From contig NZ_CP129970.2 of the NCBI RefSeq assembly GCF_030503895.2, positions 1,304,001-1,368,000 of the forward strand: a stretch of DNA of 64,000 bases, written 5' to 3'. The translations under genes and the position numbers were made by a program. The notes below the pieces were generated by a model. The model was not told the origin of the DNA, did no database searches, and saw nothing but the letters and a program-made list of their open reading frames with translations. Within the stretch, counting starts at the first letter, position 1; each line of letters starts with the position of its first letter. Source of the stretch: Marivirga arenosa (lineage in GTDB: Bacteria; Bacteroidota; Bacteroidia; Cytophagales; Cyclobacteriaceae). Positions 9,950 through 18,180 of this stretch are shown piece after piece.

Positions 9950-10166
9950 TCTATTTGGATAGATTATTTTCAATTTTCTTGTTATTGTTCTATTATTTAT
10001 GAAAATTAAGATAATTGTTAAATTTGCTCAAGAAAAAGCGCTACCTTAAAACTAAATCACTAAATTCGTAAGCTTTTTAAAAATTAACAGTAAAAAAACC
10101 AATAACTGTCGAAATTTAAAACAAGATTTTGAAGTTAACGTATTTTGTTATCATATTTGATACCAT

Positions 10167-10541
10167 ATGTTTAGAATGTCAGGCACACACCAGCGCCCCA
10201 CTGTAGTAATAGATATTGAAAAGGGGTTTTTTGAAATATCCGGTTCTTCAATTCCTGAGAATCCAATGGATGTGTTCACTCCCATATTTGACCATCTAAA
10301 CCGTTATTTAGAAAACCCTTTACCGGTAACTGAATTGCATTTCAGACTAGATTATTTTAATACTAGTACTTCAAAATTAATGTTAGATATGATCCATAAA
10401 ATGGAAACATTAACGGATAAGGATGGGAAAGAAGTTAAAATTAAATGGTTCTATAGAGAATCTGATGATGATATGATGGAGATTGGTGAAGATTTTGCAA
10501 ATCTTTGCAGATTACCTATTGAAATTATTCCATATGAATAA
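10167..10541 (+). CDS. SiaC-family (DUF1987) regulatory phosphoprotein
   Basis: The 124-residue protein matches the SiaC/DUF1987 family: PTVVIDIEKGFFEISGSSIPENP near the start (the ISGxSxPEN block) and the FRLDYFNTSTSKLM block, whose serine/threonine cluster holds the phosphosite in Pseudomonas SiaC. There SiaC is switched by the phosphatase SiaA and kinase SiaB and activates a diguanylate cyclase. None of those genes is adjacent here. The start may instead be the ATG at 10176, as a CATATTTG box at 10152-10159 with a TTG 20 bases upstream would put transcription almost on the first ATG. Confidence 0.82.
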   Translation: MFRMSGTHQRPTVVIDIEKGFFEISGSSIPENPMDVFTPIFDHLNRYLENPLPVTELHFRLDYFNTSTSKLMLDMIHKMETLTDKDGKEVKIKWFYRESDDDMMEIGEDFANLCRLPIEIIPYE

Positions 10542-10564
10542 GTAAAAATTTAATTAATAAATTT

Positions 10565-10609
10565 AAAAAAAGCGGTTAGGGAAATTAATTTCTCTAACCG
10601 CTTTTTTTT
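10565..10609. terminator. Bidirectional terminator overlapping the decarboxylase stop codon
   Basis: The arms GCGGTTAGGGAAATT and AATTTCTCTAACCGC pair with a single G-U and are flanked by A7 and T7-8. The site follows the plus-strand SiaC-like gene, and its T run reaches into the TAA stop (10608-10610) of the convergent decarboxylase gene. Confidence 0.9.
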
Positions 10610-11825
10610 AGTCTATTTCATTTAAAAATAACTCAAGCTTTTCAATAGTAACATGATCCATGACTACTATTTTATACCATTTTGGTCCTTTGTGGTTGTC
10701 AGGAATTAATCCATATTTTTTACAAATTACCGGATTCAAATATTCGGCTTTAATGGTGACTATATTGGCATCGGGATATCGATAGAATTCAATCTCCTTC
10801 TCTGCTAATTGATCGCAAAGCCATTTAGTTCTATGGTTTAATACCAATGTTTTTTCGAACCATCCGTTCGGACCATAAGTCATCAAAATCATCCAAATAG
10901 CTATTGCATTAGCTCCAGATCGAGATCCAATTAAGGTGAAATCTTGACCTTCAACATAGCTTGCTTCTTGTGTATTAGCATAATGCATCCAGTTTTTTCG
11001 AATCAGGAAAATTCCAGTTCCATAGGGTGCCTGTAGCATCTTATGCGCATCTAAGGTAATAGAGTTTACATGAGGATTACTAAAATTCAAATCATTATCC
11101 GATTTAGCAAATGGATAATAAAATCCACCATAAGCTCCATCAACATGCAGTTTAAAATCTAGACCTTTCTCTTGAAAAGTATCTGTATAAACACTTACAT
11201 CATCCACCGAGCCAAACATAGTGGTCATCATATTGGCAACTATTATAAAATACTTCTTGCCTTGAGATTGAGCTTCTTCTATAGTTTCATGAACAGCCTC
11301 TTTGCTGATAGATCTATCATTCTCATCAACCTTTACTTTAAAAAAATCAATTTGAAGTACATTAGAAGCCTTTGCTGAAGAGTAATGAGCATCGCTGGAA
11401 CTGATTAGCGCTATTTCATTTAGCTTCGCTTTCTTCTCTTGTAAAAAGTAATTCCTGTAAATCCACACTGCCTGCATATTGGCTTCTGTACCTCCCGAAG
11501 CTACATAGCCATCATATTCAGAATCACAATGCAGTATATCTTCAGCACAAACTTTAATCACCTCTTTTTCTAATTCCTGTGTACCTCTAAAAAAGCTTTC
11601 AGACTCTCCTAATGTATGACAGCCAATATGATTGGGATTGTGAATTAGCGTTGATAAATAAGGAGCATCCTCAAGAAAAGGTGCATTTTGATAAAACACC
11701 TTATCATCTAAATGAGAAGCTGGCAACCCAATAATATTTTCATTATAGTAATCTACATTTTCTGAAAGTGCAGAAAATATCCTTTGTCTTATCTCACTTT
11801 GAGATAGCTTTTTCCACTTTTGCAT
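10608..11825 (-). CDS. PLP-dependent amino acid decarboxylase (group II)
   Basis: The 405-residue protein carries the PLP lysine in LDAHKMLQAPYG (about residue 262), the cofactor-ring aspartate in HVDGAYGG and the substrate-loop block YVASGGTEAN. The family includes glutamate, aspartate, tyrosine, histidine and aromatic amino acid decarboxylases. Its short length (no long N-terminal extension) and the aspartate/tyrosine-decarboxylase-like layout do not settle the substrate; aspartate decarboxylation to beta-alanine for coenzyme A is one possibility. It is monocistronic, with a terminator at its 3-prime end and a long repeat-filled gap upstream. Confidence 0.85.
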   Translation of the reverse strand: MQKWKKLSQSEIRQRIFSALSENVDYYNENIIGLPASHLDDKVFYQNAPFLEDAPYLSTLIHNPNHIGCHTLGESESFFRGTQELEKEVIKVCAEDILHCDSEYDGYVASGGTEANMQAVWIYRNYFLQEKKAKLNEIALISSSDAHYSSAKASNVLQIDFFKVKVDENDRSISKEAVHETIEEAQSQGKKYFIIVANMMTTMFGSVDDVSVYTDTFQEKGLDFKLHVDGAYGGFYYPFAKSDNDLNFSNPHVNSITLDAHKMLQAPYGTGIFLIRKNWMHYANTQEASYVEGQDFTLIGSRSGANAIAIWMILMTYGPNGWFEKTLVLNHRTKWLCDQLAEKEIEFYRYPDANIVTIKAEYLNPVICKKYGLIPDNHKGPKWYKIVVMDHVTIEKLELFLNEID

Positions 11826-11953
11826 AATAAGAAATTTAATGTTTTGAATTAGGGGCAGATTCCTCGTGCGGAGATCTTGGATAGGTGATGCAAATGTAGG
11901 GATTTAAGAGGATATTACAAACTCTCGCTTAAACGCTAAGACGCAAAATTAAA

Positions 11954-11985
11954 ACACCCCCTTTATCCCCCTTAAGGGGGAAGCT
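11954..11985 (+). repeat. ACACCCC/AAGGGG palindromic repeat, copy 1
   Basis: The copy has the core CCCCCTTAAGGGGG, a perfect palindrome, preceded by ACACCCCC and followed by AAGCT. It is in the same orientation as the copy at 12309 and opposite to those at 12185 and 12433. Confidence 0.7.
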
Positions 11986-12184
11986 ATGCTATGAACATAT
12001 TTTTTTAGTTCATTACTTTTACAGTATAAGTGTATATTCTTTAACCGATAATAAAGTTAAGCCATGTTAGGTCCATAATGGGGAAAGTTGTTCTTAGGAT
12101 TTATTTGAGACTTATAATTAGAAATCTCGATAGTTAAATCAATGTGGTAAAAATACCAATTGAATCTGAAAGAAATTCCGAGGT

Positions 12185-12214
12185 GATATCCCCTCGAGAG
12201 GATTATAGGGGTGT
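12185..12214 (-). repeat. ACACCCC/AAGGGG palindromic repeat, copy 2
   Basis: This copy reads, on the opposite strand, ACACCCCTATAATCCTCTCG then AGGGGATATC. It is slightly degenerate in the palindrome. Confidence 0.7.
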
Positions 12215-12308
12215 AAAGCTTGTGCTACAGCTATTTATTAGAAAAACAAAAGGGTGAAAGTACTTGTGGCTAAGATTTTATTTGAAAATTAGAAGGGTTA
12301 TTAAAACT

Positions 12309-12339
12309 AACACCCCCTTATCGCCCTCAAGGGAGAAGC
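12309..12339 (+). repeat. ACACCCC/AAGGGG palindromic repeat, copy 3
   Basis: The copy reads AACACCCCCTTATCGCCCTC then AAGGGAGAAGC. The bases after it (CTGCCATGAGAATA) also resemble those after copy 1 (TATGCTATGAACATA), which suggests that a larger unit was duplicated. Confidence 0.7.
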
Positions 12340-12432
12340 CTGCCATGAGAATACTTTTCAAATAATGAAACTATAGACCACTAATTGCAATTTTTGATTT
12401 ATACTTAAATTCATAATTGAAGTTTTTTCGAG

Positions 12433-12463
12433 AAGCTATCCCCTTGAGGGGATTATAGGGGTG
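12433..12463 (-). repeat. ACACCCC/AAGGGG palindromic repeat, copy 4
   Basis: On the minus strand it reads ACACCCCTATAATCCCCTCA then AGGGGATAGCTT. It is the best-preserved inverse copy and lies just inside the right end of the outer inverted repeat, next to the end of the PKD-protein gene. Confidence 0.7.
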
Positions 12464-12532
12464 TGCCAAATGGAATTTTGCGCCTTAGCGTCTTTGCGAG
12501 AGAAATTTTAAAAGGGAGGGAATAGTGGGGAA

Positions 12533-15500
12533 TTATTGGAAAATCAACTTCTTGATGACTTCTTCGCCTTGGAAACGGAATCTCAAGAAGTAAACGCCAG
12601 AACTAATGTTATCTCTTTGGAAAGAGATTTCATTATAACCCGCTTCTAGAGAATAATTGAAGTTATTAATATTTTTACCATTACTGTCTTCTAATCTAAA
12701 ACTTAAAACATCACTTTCTGGGGTGATAATTGGAATAGTAATTTGACTAATAGCTGGATTAGGATAGATTTCCAATACCTGAAAACCACTTTCCAGATTC
12801 GTGCAAACTTTATTGTTTACAAGATTGTCCTCATCAATAATAGAAGATTTGGCGCTAGCTTCTATGCAGATCTTCTTCAAGCCTTTACGTTGTTCCTCCG
12901 TTAATTTTAGGCTTAAAGAATAATTTCTATTGTCTTCTGGATAGATCGGGGCATTAACTGTTTCTGTTACTTCATAGGAACCTAAATCTATTCTAAGATC
13001 AATTCTTTCTGGAACCAGTGACCCCCTATTTCTGATATTAAAAATAAAAGAGGTAAACTCATCATCTTCATTCACAGTTAAATTATTCAGGGCCACATCA
13101 AGGCTTGGTTCTCTAACCTTTATCTGCTCAAAATACTCATCCACACAGCCTTCAGCATTGACTAATCTTAGGCCTAGCAAATAAGTACCCACTTCATTAA
13201 TAGTATAGGTTAATTCTTGATCGCTAGAAATACTATCCCCATCTAATGTCCAGAGAACTGATGAAATGATATCAGCATTATCGGCAGTAGTAGCGATATC
13301 AAATGGATAAGCTCCTACCTTTTGATTAAGCTGGAAGAAGGACTCTGGCGAAGGTTTAATATCAATGATTTTGCTAATATTTTGAGAACAACCGGATTGC
13401 GTTTCCAAGATCAAATTAATTTCATAAGAGCCAGTATCTTCAAAAATAAACTCTGGATTTAAAGCATTGGATCTAATTTCTCCATCAATACTCCAATTAT
13501 AACTTTTTAATGAATTGCCTTTTAAATCACTCAGATTTTCGATTTGAATGGCAGTTCCAACACAGGCTTTATCCCAGCTGAAATCAGGGAGAGGTTCTTC
13601 ATAAATCTCAATAATCTGACTATTAGTTGAGCTGCATAAATTCTCATTTTCTTGTCTATAAGTCAGTTCGTAAGTTCCTTCAACATCAAATTGGTATTCA
13701 AATACAGTCTCCTGACTAGTCTGAACTATACTACCCACATTGTCTCTTAATTCCCAAAAATGAGAAATACTATTGATAGTATCTTGTGGAGTGAATTTTC
13801 TCAATTGACCTATACAGTTATTCTCGGCATCAAATTCAGCATTAGGTACTTCGTTTACTGTAATGCTTTGTGATGAAAAGGAGGTACAGCCATCGGAAGT
13901 CGTCACTTGCAAGCCTACTTCATAGGTTCCTGCTTCTGGAAAAATAAATTCGGGATCAGCTTCTGAGGAAATATCAGTTTGAACGCCAGCCACACCAAAA
14001 TCCCATAAGTAATCTGTAATATTTGATTGATCGACTGTGACCAATTGCGTAAATTGAGTAGCCTGATTGGCACATGCCACATCAGCTTCAAAAGCCACAT
14101 TGGCTAAAGGTGAGATCTCCACTTCTTGCGTAATGGTAAAGTCGCAGCCATTGGTCGTAAATGCGGTTAGTTGCACTTGATACACTCCCGCTGTATCATA
14201 TTGATGACTTGGATTTGCCTGAGTAGTTTGAGTTCCATCCCCCAAATCCCAAGTGTAATTATCCAAAAACTCCCCTTCTGAAGTATTTGCGAATTGAATG
14301 AGTTCACCTAAACAATTATTATTGGTTTCAAAAGAAACTAATGGCCCAGGATTGACCGTAATGGTTTTGGTTCTTTCCACAACACATCCTGCCATATTAA
14401 TAATTTGAGTAATGGTATAATCTCCAGCTGCTGCATATTCATGAACGGGATTCTCTTCCGTTGAAGTAGTTCCATCTCCTAAATCCCATTCAAAAGTAGC
14501 GGTTGTTGGCAGAGAAGTAAGGTTTTCAAATACAATAGGTTTTTGAGAGCAAATACTTCCTTGAGCTGTTGCCTGAAAGTCAGCTACGGGTTCAGCATAA
14601 ACACTCACCGTATCGACAAAAAGGTTATTACAACCGTTTGCATCGGTTACATTTAAACGCACTTCATAATCCCCTGGAGTACTGTAATTGTATGCAGGAT
14701 TCTCAGCTGTACTGGTATTTCCATCTCCAAAATCCCAGTTATAACTACTGATATTGGCTGTACTTTGGCTGGTAAATTGAATCGGGTTTGAAATACATAA
14801 GTTATCACCAGTGGTGTAGGTGATATTAGGGGCTTGGTTGTTGGTGACTGTTATTTCTTTGGTGATGGAAGAAGAATTACCATTGGAGTCGAAAGCAGTT
14901 AAGGCGATAGAATAAGTCCCCGATAAAGTGTAACTGTTTATTGGCTCAAATTCTGAAGATATTTTTTTTATCTCTCCACATTCAGAATCATAAATTAATG
15001 AATACAGTTTCTCATTGTTTACTCCAAAATACTGATAACGCCCGTAAAAATAACCTCCACTAACTACAGGAAAAAAACTGTTTGAATAACCTAAATCAAC
15101 TACTGTAGAATCAAGACTTAAATTTTTTAAATCTAAAGTCAAAGTTGGATTACCTGAATCAAATTGGTTAACTATAGCATAGTAATTGCCAAAATATTCC
15201 TGTATTTCTATCCTGGATAGCCTATTTAATTCAGAAGGGAAGTCAGCATTAGTATATTCTTCCTCAAAGACAAAACCTGTTTCAATTGAACTCCCAAAAT
15301 TAATTCTTACGATATTTTGGCTTGTTAAACCTACAACAAATCCAATTATTTCATCATCTTTTTTTACTAATTCAAAACCGTTTGCATTGTTTATATTAGG
15401 AATCATATTGCTAGTCACAGTATCATAAGGTATGTTTGCAAGTGACTCTCCATACTTAATTAAAAAGAATCTTCGAGCATTCAAATTTAACCCTAACAAA

Positions 15501-16090
15501 AAGTATTCATTATTCTCTTCATAAACTTTTAAATCACGAATTTGAACATTCCCCTCTCCAAACGTTCCTAAGTTTTCTATATTAACATTGTTATTTTCTA
15601 TATCATTACCAAAATTAATCCGAGAAATTCCAAATCCATTAGTTCTACTACCAATATATCCGTAATAATTATTATTAGATTTATCACGAATTATTTTAAT
15701 TGTTTGAGGTGTTTGTAAACTCCCGCTTAATATTGAAAGTTGATTTGTAACATAAGGGCCATCTAAGTTCTTACCCAAATTAGTTCTATATAAATTACCA
15801 TTATCATTAGTGTTAAAAAAATAAAAATTTCTATTTAAAGAATCATAATACAAATCATTACCTCTAACATTATTTGCTCCATTAATATCAATAATATAAT
15901 TCTCTGAAGGAGTATTTGAGAACTCATCTATACAAAAGTCCCATTCAAATCTTGAAGCATTTATTGAATTATTCGTTAAATCAAATTTTTCTCCTTTGCA
16001 AGGATCAATAGGCACATTAAACTCAGCTGTAACCTGTGCGCTAAGTTTTATCGCTAATCCAATAAATAATAAAATTAAACTGTATCGCAT
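12533..16090 (-). CDS. PKD-repeat cell-surface protein with T9SS C-terminal sorting domain
   Basis: The 1185-residue protein has a signal peptide (residues 1-19, ending LSAQ), an N-terminal region of about 350 residues with propeller-like repeated strands, then about seven PKD-like domains carrying motifs such as WDFGDGNTSTAENP and WDLGDGTTST, a CARDB-like segment (about 1000-1090), and a type A T9SS sorting domain (LEIYPNPAISQITIPI...GVYFLRFRFQ) in the last 80 residues. The family is secreted by T9SS and anchored to the surface, where PKD arrays act in adhesion. Its ATG touches the stop of the last polysaccharide glycosyltransferase (TGAATG), so it is probably read from that operon. No enzymatic domain is seen. 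Confidence 0.9.
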   Translation of the reverse strand: MRYSLILLFIGLAIKLSAQVTAEFNVPIDPCKGEKFDLTNNSINASRFEWDFCIDEFSNTPSENYIIDINGANNVRGNDLYYDSLNRNFYFFNTNDNGNLYRTNLGKNLDGPYVTNQLSILSGSLQTPQTIKIIRDKSNNNYYGYIGSRTNGFGISRINFGNDIENNNVNIENLGTFGEGNVQIRDLKVYEENNEYFLLGLNLNARRFFLIKYGESLANIPYDTVTSNMIPNINNANGFELVKKDDEIIGFVVGLTSQNIVRINFGSSIETGFVFEEEYTNADFPSELNRLSRIEIQEYFGNYYAIVNQFDSGNPTLTLDLKNLSLDSTVVDLGYSNSFFPVVSGGYFYGRYQYFGVNNEKLYSLIYDSECGEIKKISSEFEPINSYTLSGTYSIALTAFDSNGNSSSITKEITVTNNQAPNITYTTGDNLCISNPIQFTSQSTANISSYNWDFGDGNTSTAENPAYNYSTPGDYEVRLNVTDANGCNNLFVDTVSVYAEPVADFQATAQGSICSQKPIVFENLTSLPTTATFEWDLGDGTTSTEENPVHEYAAAGDYTITQIINMAGCVVERTKTITVNPGPLVSFETNNNCLGELIQFANTSEGEFLDNYTWDLGDGTQTTQANPSHQYDTAGVYQVQLTAFTTNGCDFTITQEVEISPLANVAFEADVACANQATQFTQLVTVDQSNITDYLWDFGVAGVQTDISSEADPEFIFPEAGTYEVGLQVTTSDGCTSFSSQSITVNEVPNAEFDAENNCIGQLRKFTPQDTINSISHFWELRDNVGSIVQTSQETVFEYQFDVEGTYELTYRQENENLCSSTNSQIIEIYEEPLPDFSWDKACVGTAIQIENLSDLKGNSLKSYNWSIDGEIRSNALNPEFIFEDTGSYEINLILETQSGCSQNISKIIDIKPSPESFFQLNQKVGAYPFDIATTADNADIISSVLWTLDGDSISSDQELTYTINEVGTYLLGLRLVNAEGCVDEYFEQIKVREPSLDVALNNLTVNEDDEFTSFIFNIRNRGSLVPERIDLRIDLGSYEVTETVNAPIYPEDNRNYSLSLKLTEEQRKGLKKICIEASAKSSIIDEDNLVNNKVCTNLESGFQVLEIYPNPAISQITIPIITPESDVLSFRLEDSNGKNINNFNYSLEAGYNEISFQRDNISSGVYFLRFRFQGEEVIKKLIFQ

Positions 16091-17275
16091 TCAACTAAAA
16101 AAAATAGTCTTCCAATTATTGATATAACTATTAATGTCTCTTTTTCTTAATGCTATTTCTCTTACTTTGTTTCTTGAAATATCAAGTAAATATTCAATAT
16201 CTTCTCTTGAAATCTCCTCTATCTTAGAAAACGTTCTACCAATTTTTTCATTTTCAATTGTTACATAATCATCTGATATCCCTTTTGGTATAAGTGTCGG
16301 CAAACCACAAGCCCAATACTCTCCATTCTTGATGGGTGAAGAGTACCTTCTACTTGGAATAGCTCTAATACCGCAGAAACCAATATCCGCAGCAGATAAA
16401 TACTTACTTACCTCTTCTTTCCTTAAATAACTAAAATAAACCGCTTCCTTTGTAATATTGAATTTCTTAAGCATTTGATTTATTGACTTTTCAGGATAAT
16501 CAGTAAATAAAAAGAACTTAAATCTTTTTGAATCAAGACTCAAACAATTTTGAAAAAACGAAAAAAGATCATCTTCCATATACATGCCTCCAATTTTACC
16601 TAAATAAACAATAACAATCTGATCTAATTCAATTTTCAGCTCTGATCTGATTCGATTTCTTGCTTTCGCATCAAAAAAGTAAAAATCCATATTTATACAA
16701 GAAGGAATCACATGAACATTCGATCTGACTCCTTTCTGAAGTAGTATTTTTTTAAAACTATTTGTAGCAGTAATAATATGTTGGGCATGCTTAGCTATTG
16801 GTGTCTCTAACTTTTTTAAAAATAAATACTCCCAACTATTTTGTTTCCATACACCAGAATCTAGCATATAATCTGCGTGCGGTTCAAAAGTATGAATGAT
16901 GTGAGCTTTACCTGATAATTTGCTTAAATAGTGACCAATTATTGCTCCTGGAAACCCTTCTGAAAATATCTTATTAGCATTATATTTTTTTATTAAAATA
17001 AAGCTATAAAAAAGACCTACAACAAAATCAAATAGCTTTTTAACAATTTTGAAAGAACCAGAATGCCATTTCGTTCTTTTCCAAAAAATATTGTAGGTTT
17101 CTAATTCAACCGTTATATTTTTTATCTCTTTTTTTGAAAGAATGTGCTGCTTTTGCTCCCAAGTAAGTAAAACATACTTCAAATTTTTGTCTTGAACAGC
17201 TTTTATATAGGGTAGTACAGCAGATTGGAAAACAGGATCTTTAAAACTGTAATAGGAAAAAACGAATATAGTCAT
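16091..17275 (-). CDS. GT4-like glycosyltransferase
   Basis: The 394-residue protein has the two-Rossmann GT-B layout. The N-terminal domain includes IIHTFEPHADYML, and the C-terminal domain starts near IVYLGKIGGMYMEDD and has the donor-site block SPIKNGEYWACGLPTLIP, where the E in NGEYWACGLP matches the EX7E-type nucleotide-sugar contact. It should add one sugar to the surface polysaccharide on the cytoplasmic face. Its start overlaps the stop of the SGNH gene by 4 bases (ATGA), indicating translational coupling. Donor and linkage are unknown. Confidence 0.85.
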   Translation of the reverse strand: MTIFVFSYYSFKDPVFQSAVLPYIKAVQDKNLKYVLLTWEQKQHILSKKEIKNITVELETYNIFWKRTKWHSGSFKIVKKLFDFVVGLFYSFILIKKYNANKIFSEGFPGAIIGHYLSKLSGKAHIIHTFEPHADYMLDSGVWKQNSWEYLFLKKLETPIAKHAQHIITATNSFKKILLQKGVRSNVHVIPSCINMDFYFFDAKARNRIRSELKIELDQIVIVYLGKIGGMYMEDDLFSFFQNCLSLDSKRFKFFLFTDYPEKSINQMLKKFNITKEAVYFSYLRKEEVSKYLSAADIGFCGIRAIPSRRYSSPIKNGEYWACGLPTLIPKGISDDYVTIENEKIGRTFSKIEEISREDIEYLLDISRNKVREIALRKRDINSYINNWKTIFFS

Positions 17276-18180
17276 TGTAAAAATTTAGTTCTTTCTAATT
17301 CTTCCCTAATTAGACTTGAAAACTCATCTCTTGCAGCACCACTTAAATGATGACCATCTCTAAATTTTGTGTAATTTTCGAAATATATTTTTTGGTAATC
17401 GAAAATCAGGACATTTTCGTAAGCCAGTACCACACTGTTTAGTTTATGATAATAATGTGTTGGTTCAAAGCAAGTGCTATGTTTATAATAATGATATTTA
17501 GTTATAGGATACTTGACCAGTACTAACTGGATGTTGTTTTCGGTACAAATTTCTACGATTTTCTCTAGATAAAACTTTGCATCCTCTACTATTATTTCAC
17601 CAAAGCAGTTTTCTTCAATGTTATGTCTTTGAATAAAATCAGGCGGAGTAAAAGTGGCTTCTTGACTTTTCTCATTTTGATTTTGACTTAAAGTATAATA
17701 TTCATAAAATTCAAAATAGCGACCCGCATAATTCATGAAATTCGCCCTTAGCCAAAACCCAAAATATTGACTGAAATTATTAGTTACATTTCCTAATTCA
17801 AAAAAATTGACGTATTTATCCCAGTAATTCAAATTTTTATTGTCAAGCCCAATTTGCTTTGTATCGGTGATATCATAGTTCAATAGTAAATGATTAATTG
17901 AATAGCCATGTTCTATTAGATATTTCAATTTATAATAAGATTTAGCCCAATTTTCACCGTAGGAAGCAAAATGAATTAAGCTATCATTTTCATAAGTTTC
18001 AATTCCAAATGAATGCGAATTTCCTAAAATCAGATACTGAACCTCTTTATTCTTGACATTACCAAAGAAACTAGCATCCAACTCCCAAATAACTGCTTCT
18101 TTATTAATATGCTTAAACCACTCATTAAGAAGAAAATTCAGCCCTAGAACTAGTAGTATTGGGAGTAAAACCCGTTTCAA
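17272..18180 (-). CDS. SGNH/GDSL-like membrane-anchored protein paired with MBOAT acyltransferase
   Basis: The 302-residue protein has one N-terminal membrane segment (about residues 4-22) and a periplasmic part with the SGNH block I-like LILGNSHSFG and the late block FRDGHHLSG, which supplies an Asp-His pair. AlgX/AlgJ/DltD-type proteins of this build take acyl groups from an MBOAT partner and pass them to a polysaccharide. Coupling to the MBOAT gene upstream by a 4-base overlap supports the same pairing here. The block II glycine and block III asparagine are not clear, so catalytic competence is uncertain. Confidence 0.75.
   Translation of the reverse strand: MKRVLLPILLVLGLNFLLNEWFKHINKEAVIWELDASFFGNVKNKEVQYLILGNSHSFGIETYENDSLIHFASYGENWAKSYYKLKYLIEHGYSINHLLLNYDITDTKQIGLDNKNLNYWDKYVNFFELGNVTNNFSQYFGFWLRANFMNYAGRYFEFYEYYTLSQNQNEKSQEATFTPPDFIQRHNIEENCFGEIIVEDAKFYLEKIVEICTENNIQLVLVKYPITKYHYYKHSTCFEPTHYYHKLNSVVLAYENVLIFDYQKIYFENYTKFRDGHHLSGAARDEFSSLIREELERTKFLQ

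Larger units (their letters stand above)
11923..12501. repeat. Inverted-repeat-bounded element (28-base ends)
   Basis: The left end (11923-11950, core AACGCTAAGACGCAAAATT) is the reverse complement of the right end (12474-12501, core AATTTTGCGCCTTAGCG) with 24 of 28 bases matching. Sequences of the type CTTAGCGTCTTTGCG occur as dispersed intergenic repeats in many Bacteroidota. The 579-base unit they bound has no transposase, so it may be a non-autonomous element or two independent insertions of one repeat. Confidence 0.7.
11826..12532. other. Gene-free, repeat-rich intergenic region (707 bases)
   Basis: No reading frame with recognisable product was found on either strand. The gap contains an outer inverted repeat and four short palindromic repeat units (entries below). 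Between them the sequence is AT-rich and shows no further structure that I can name. Confidence 0.8.
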
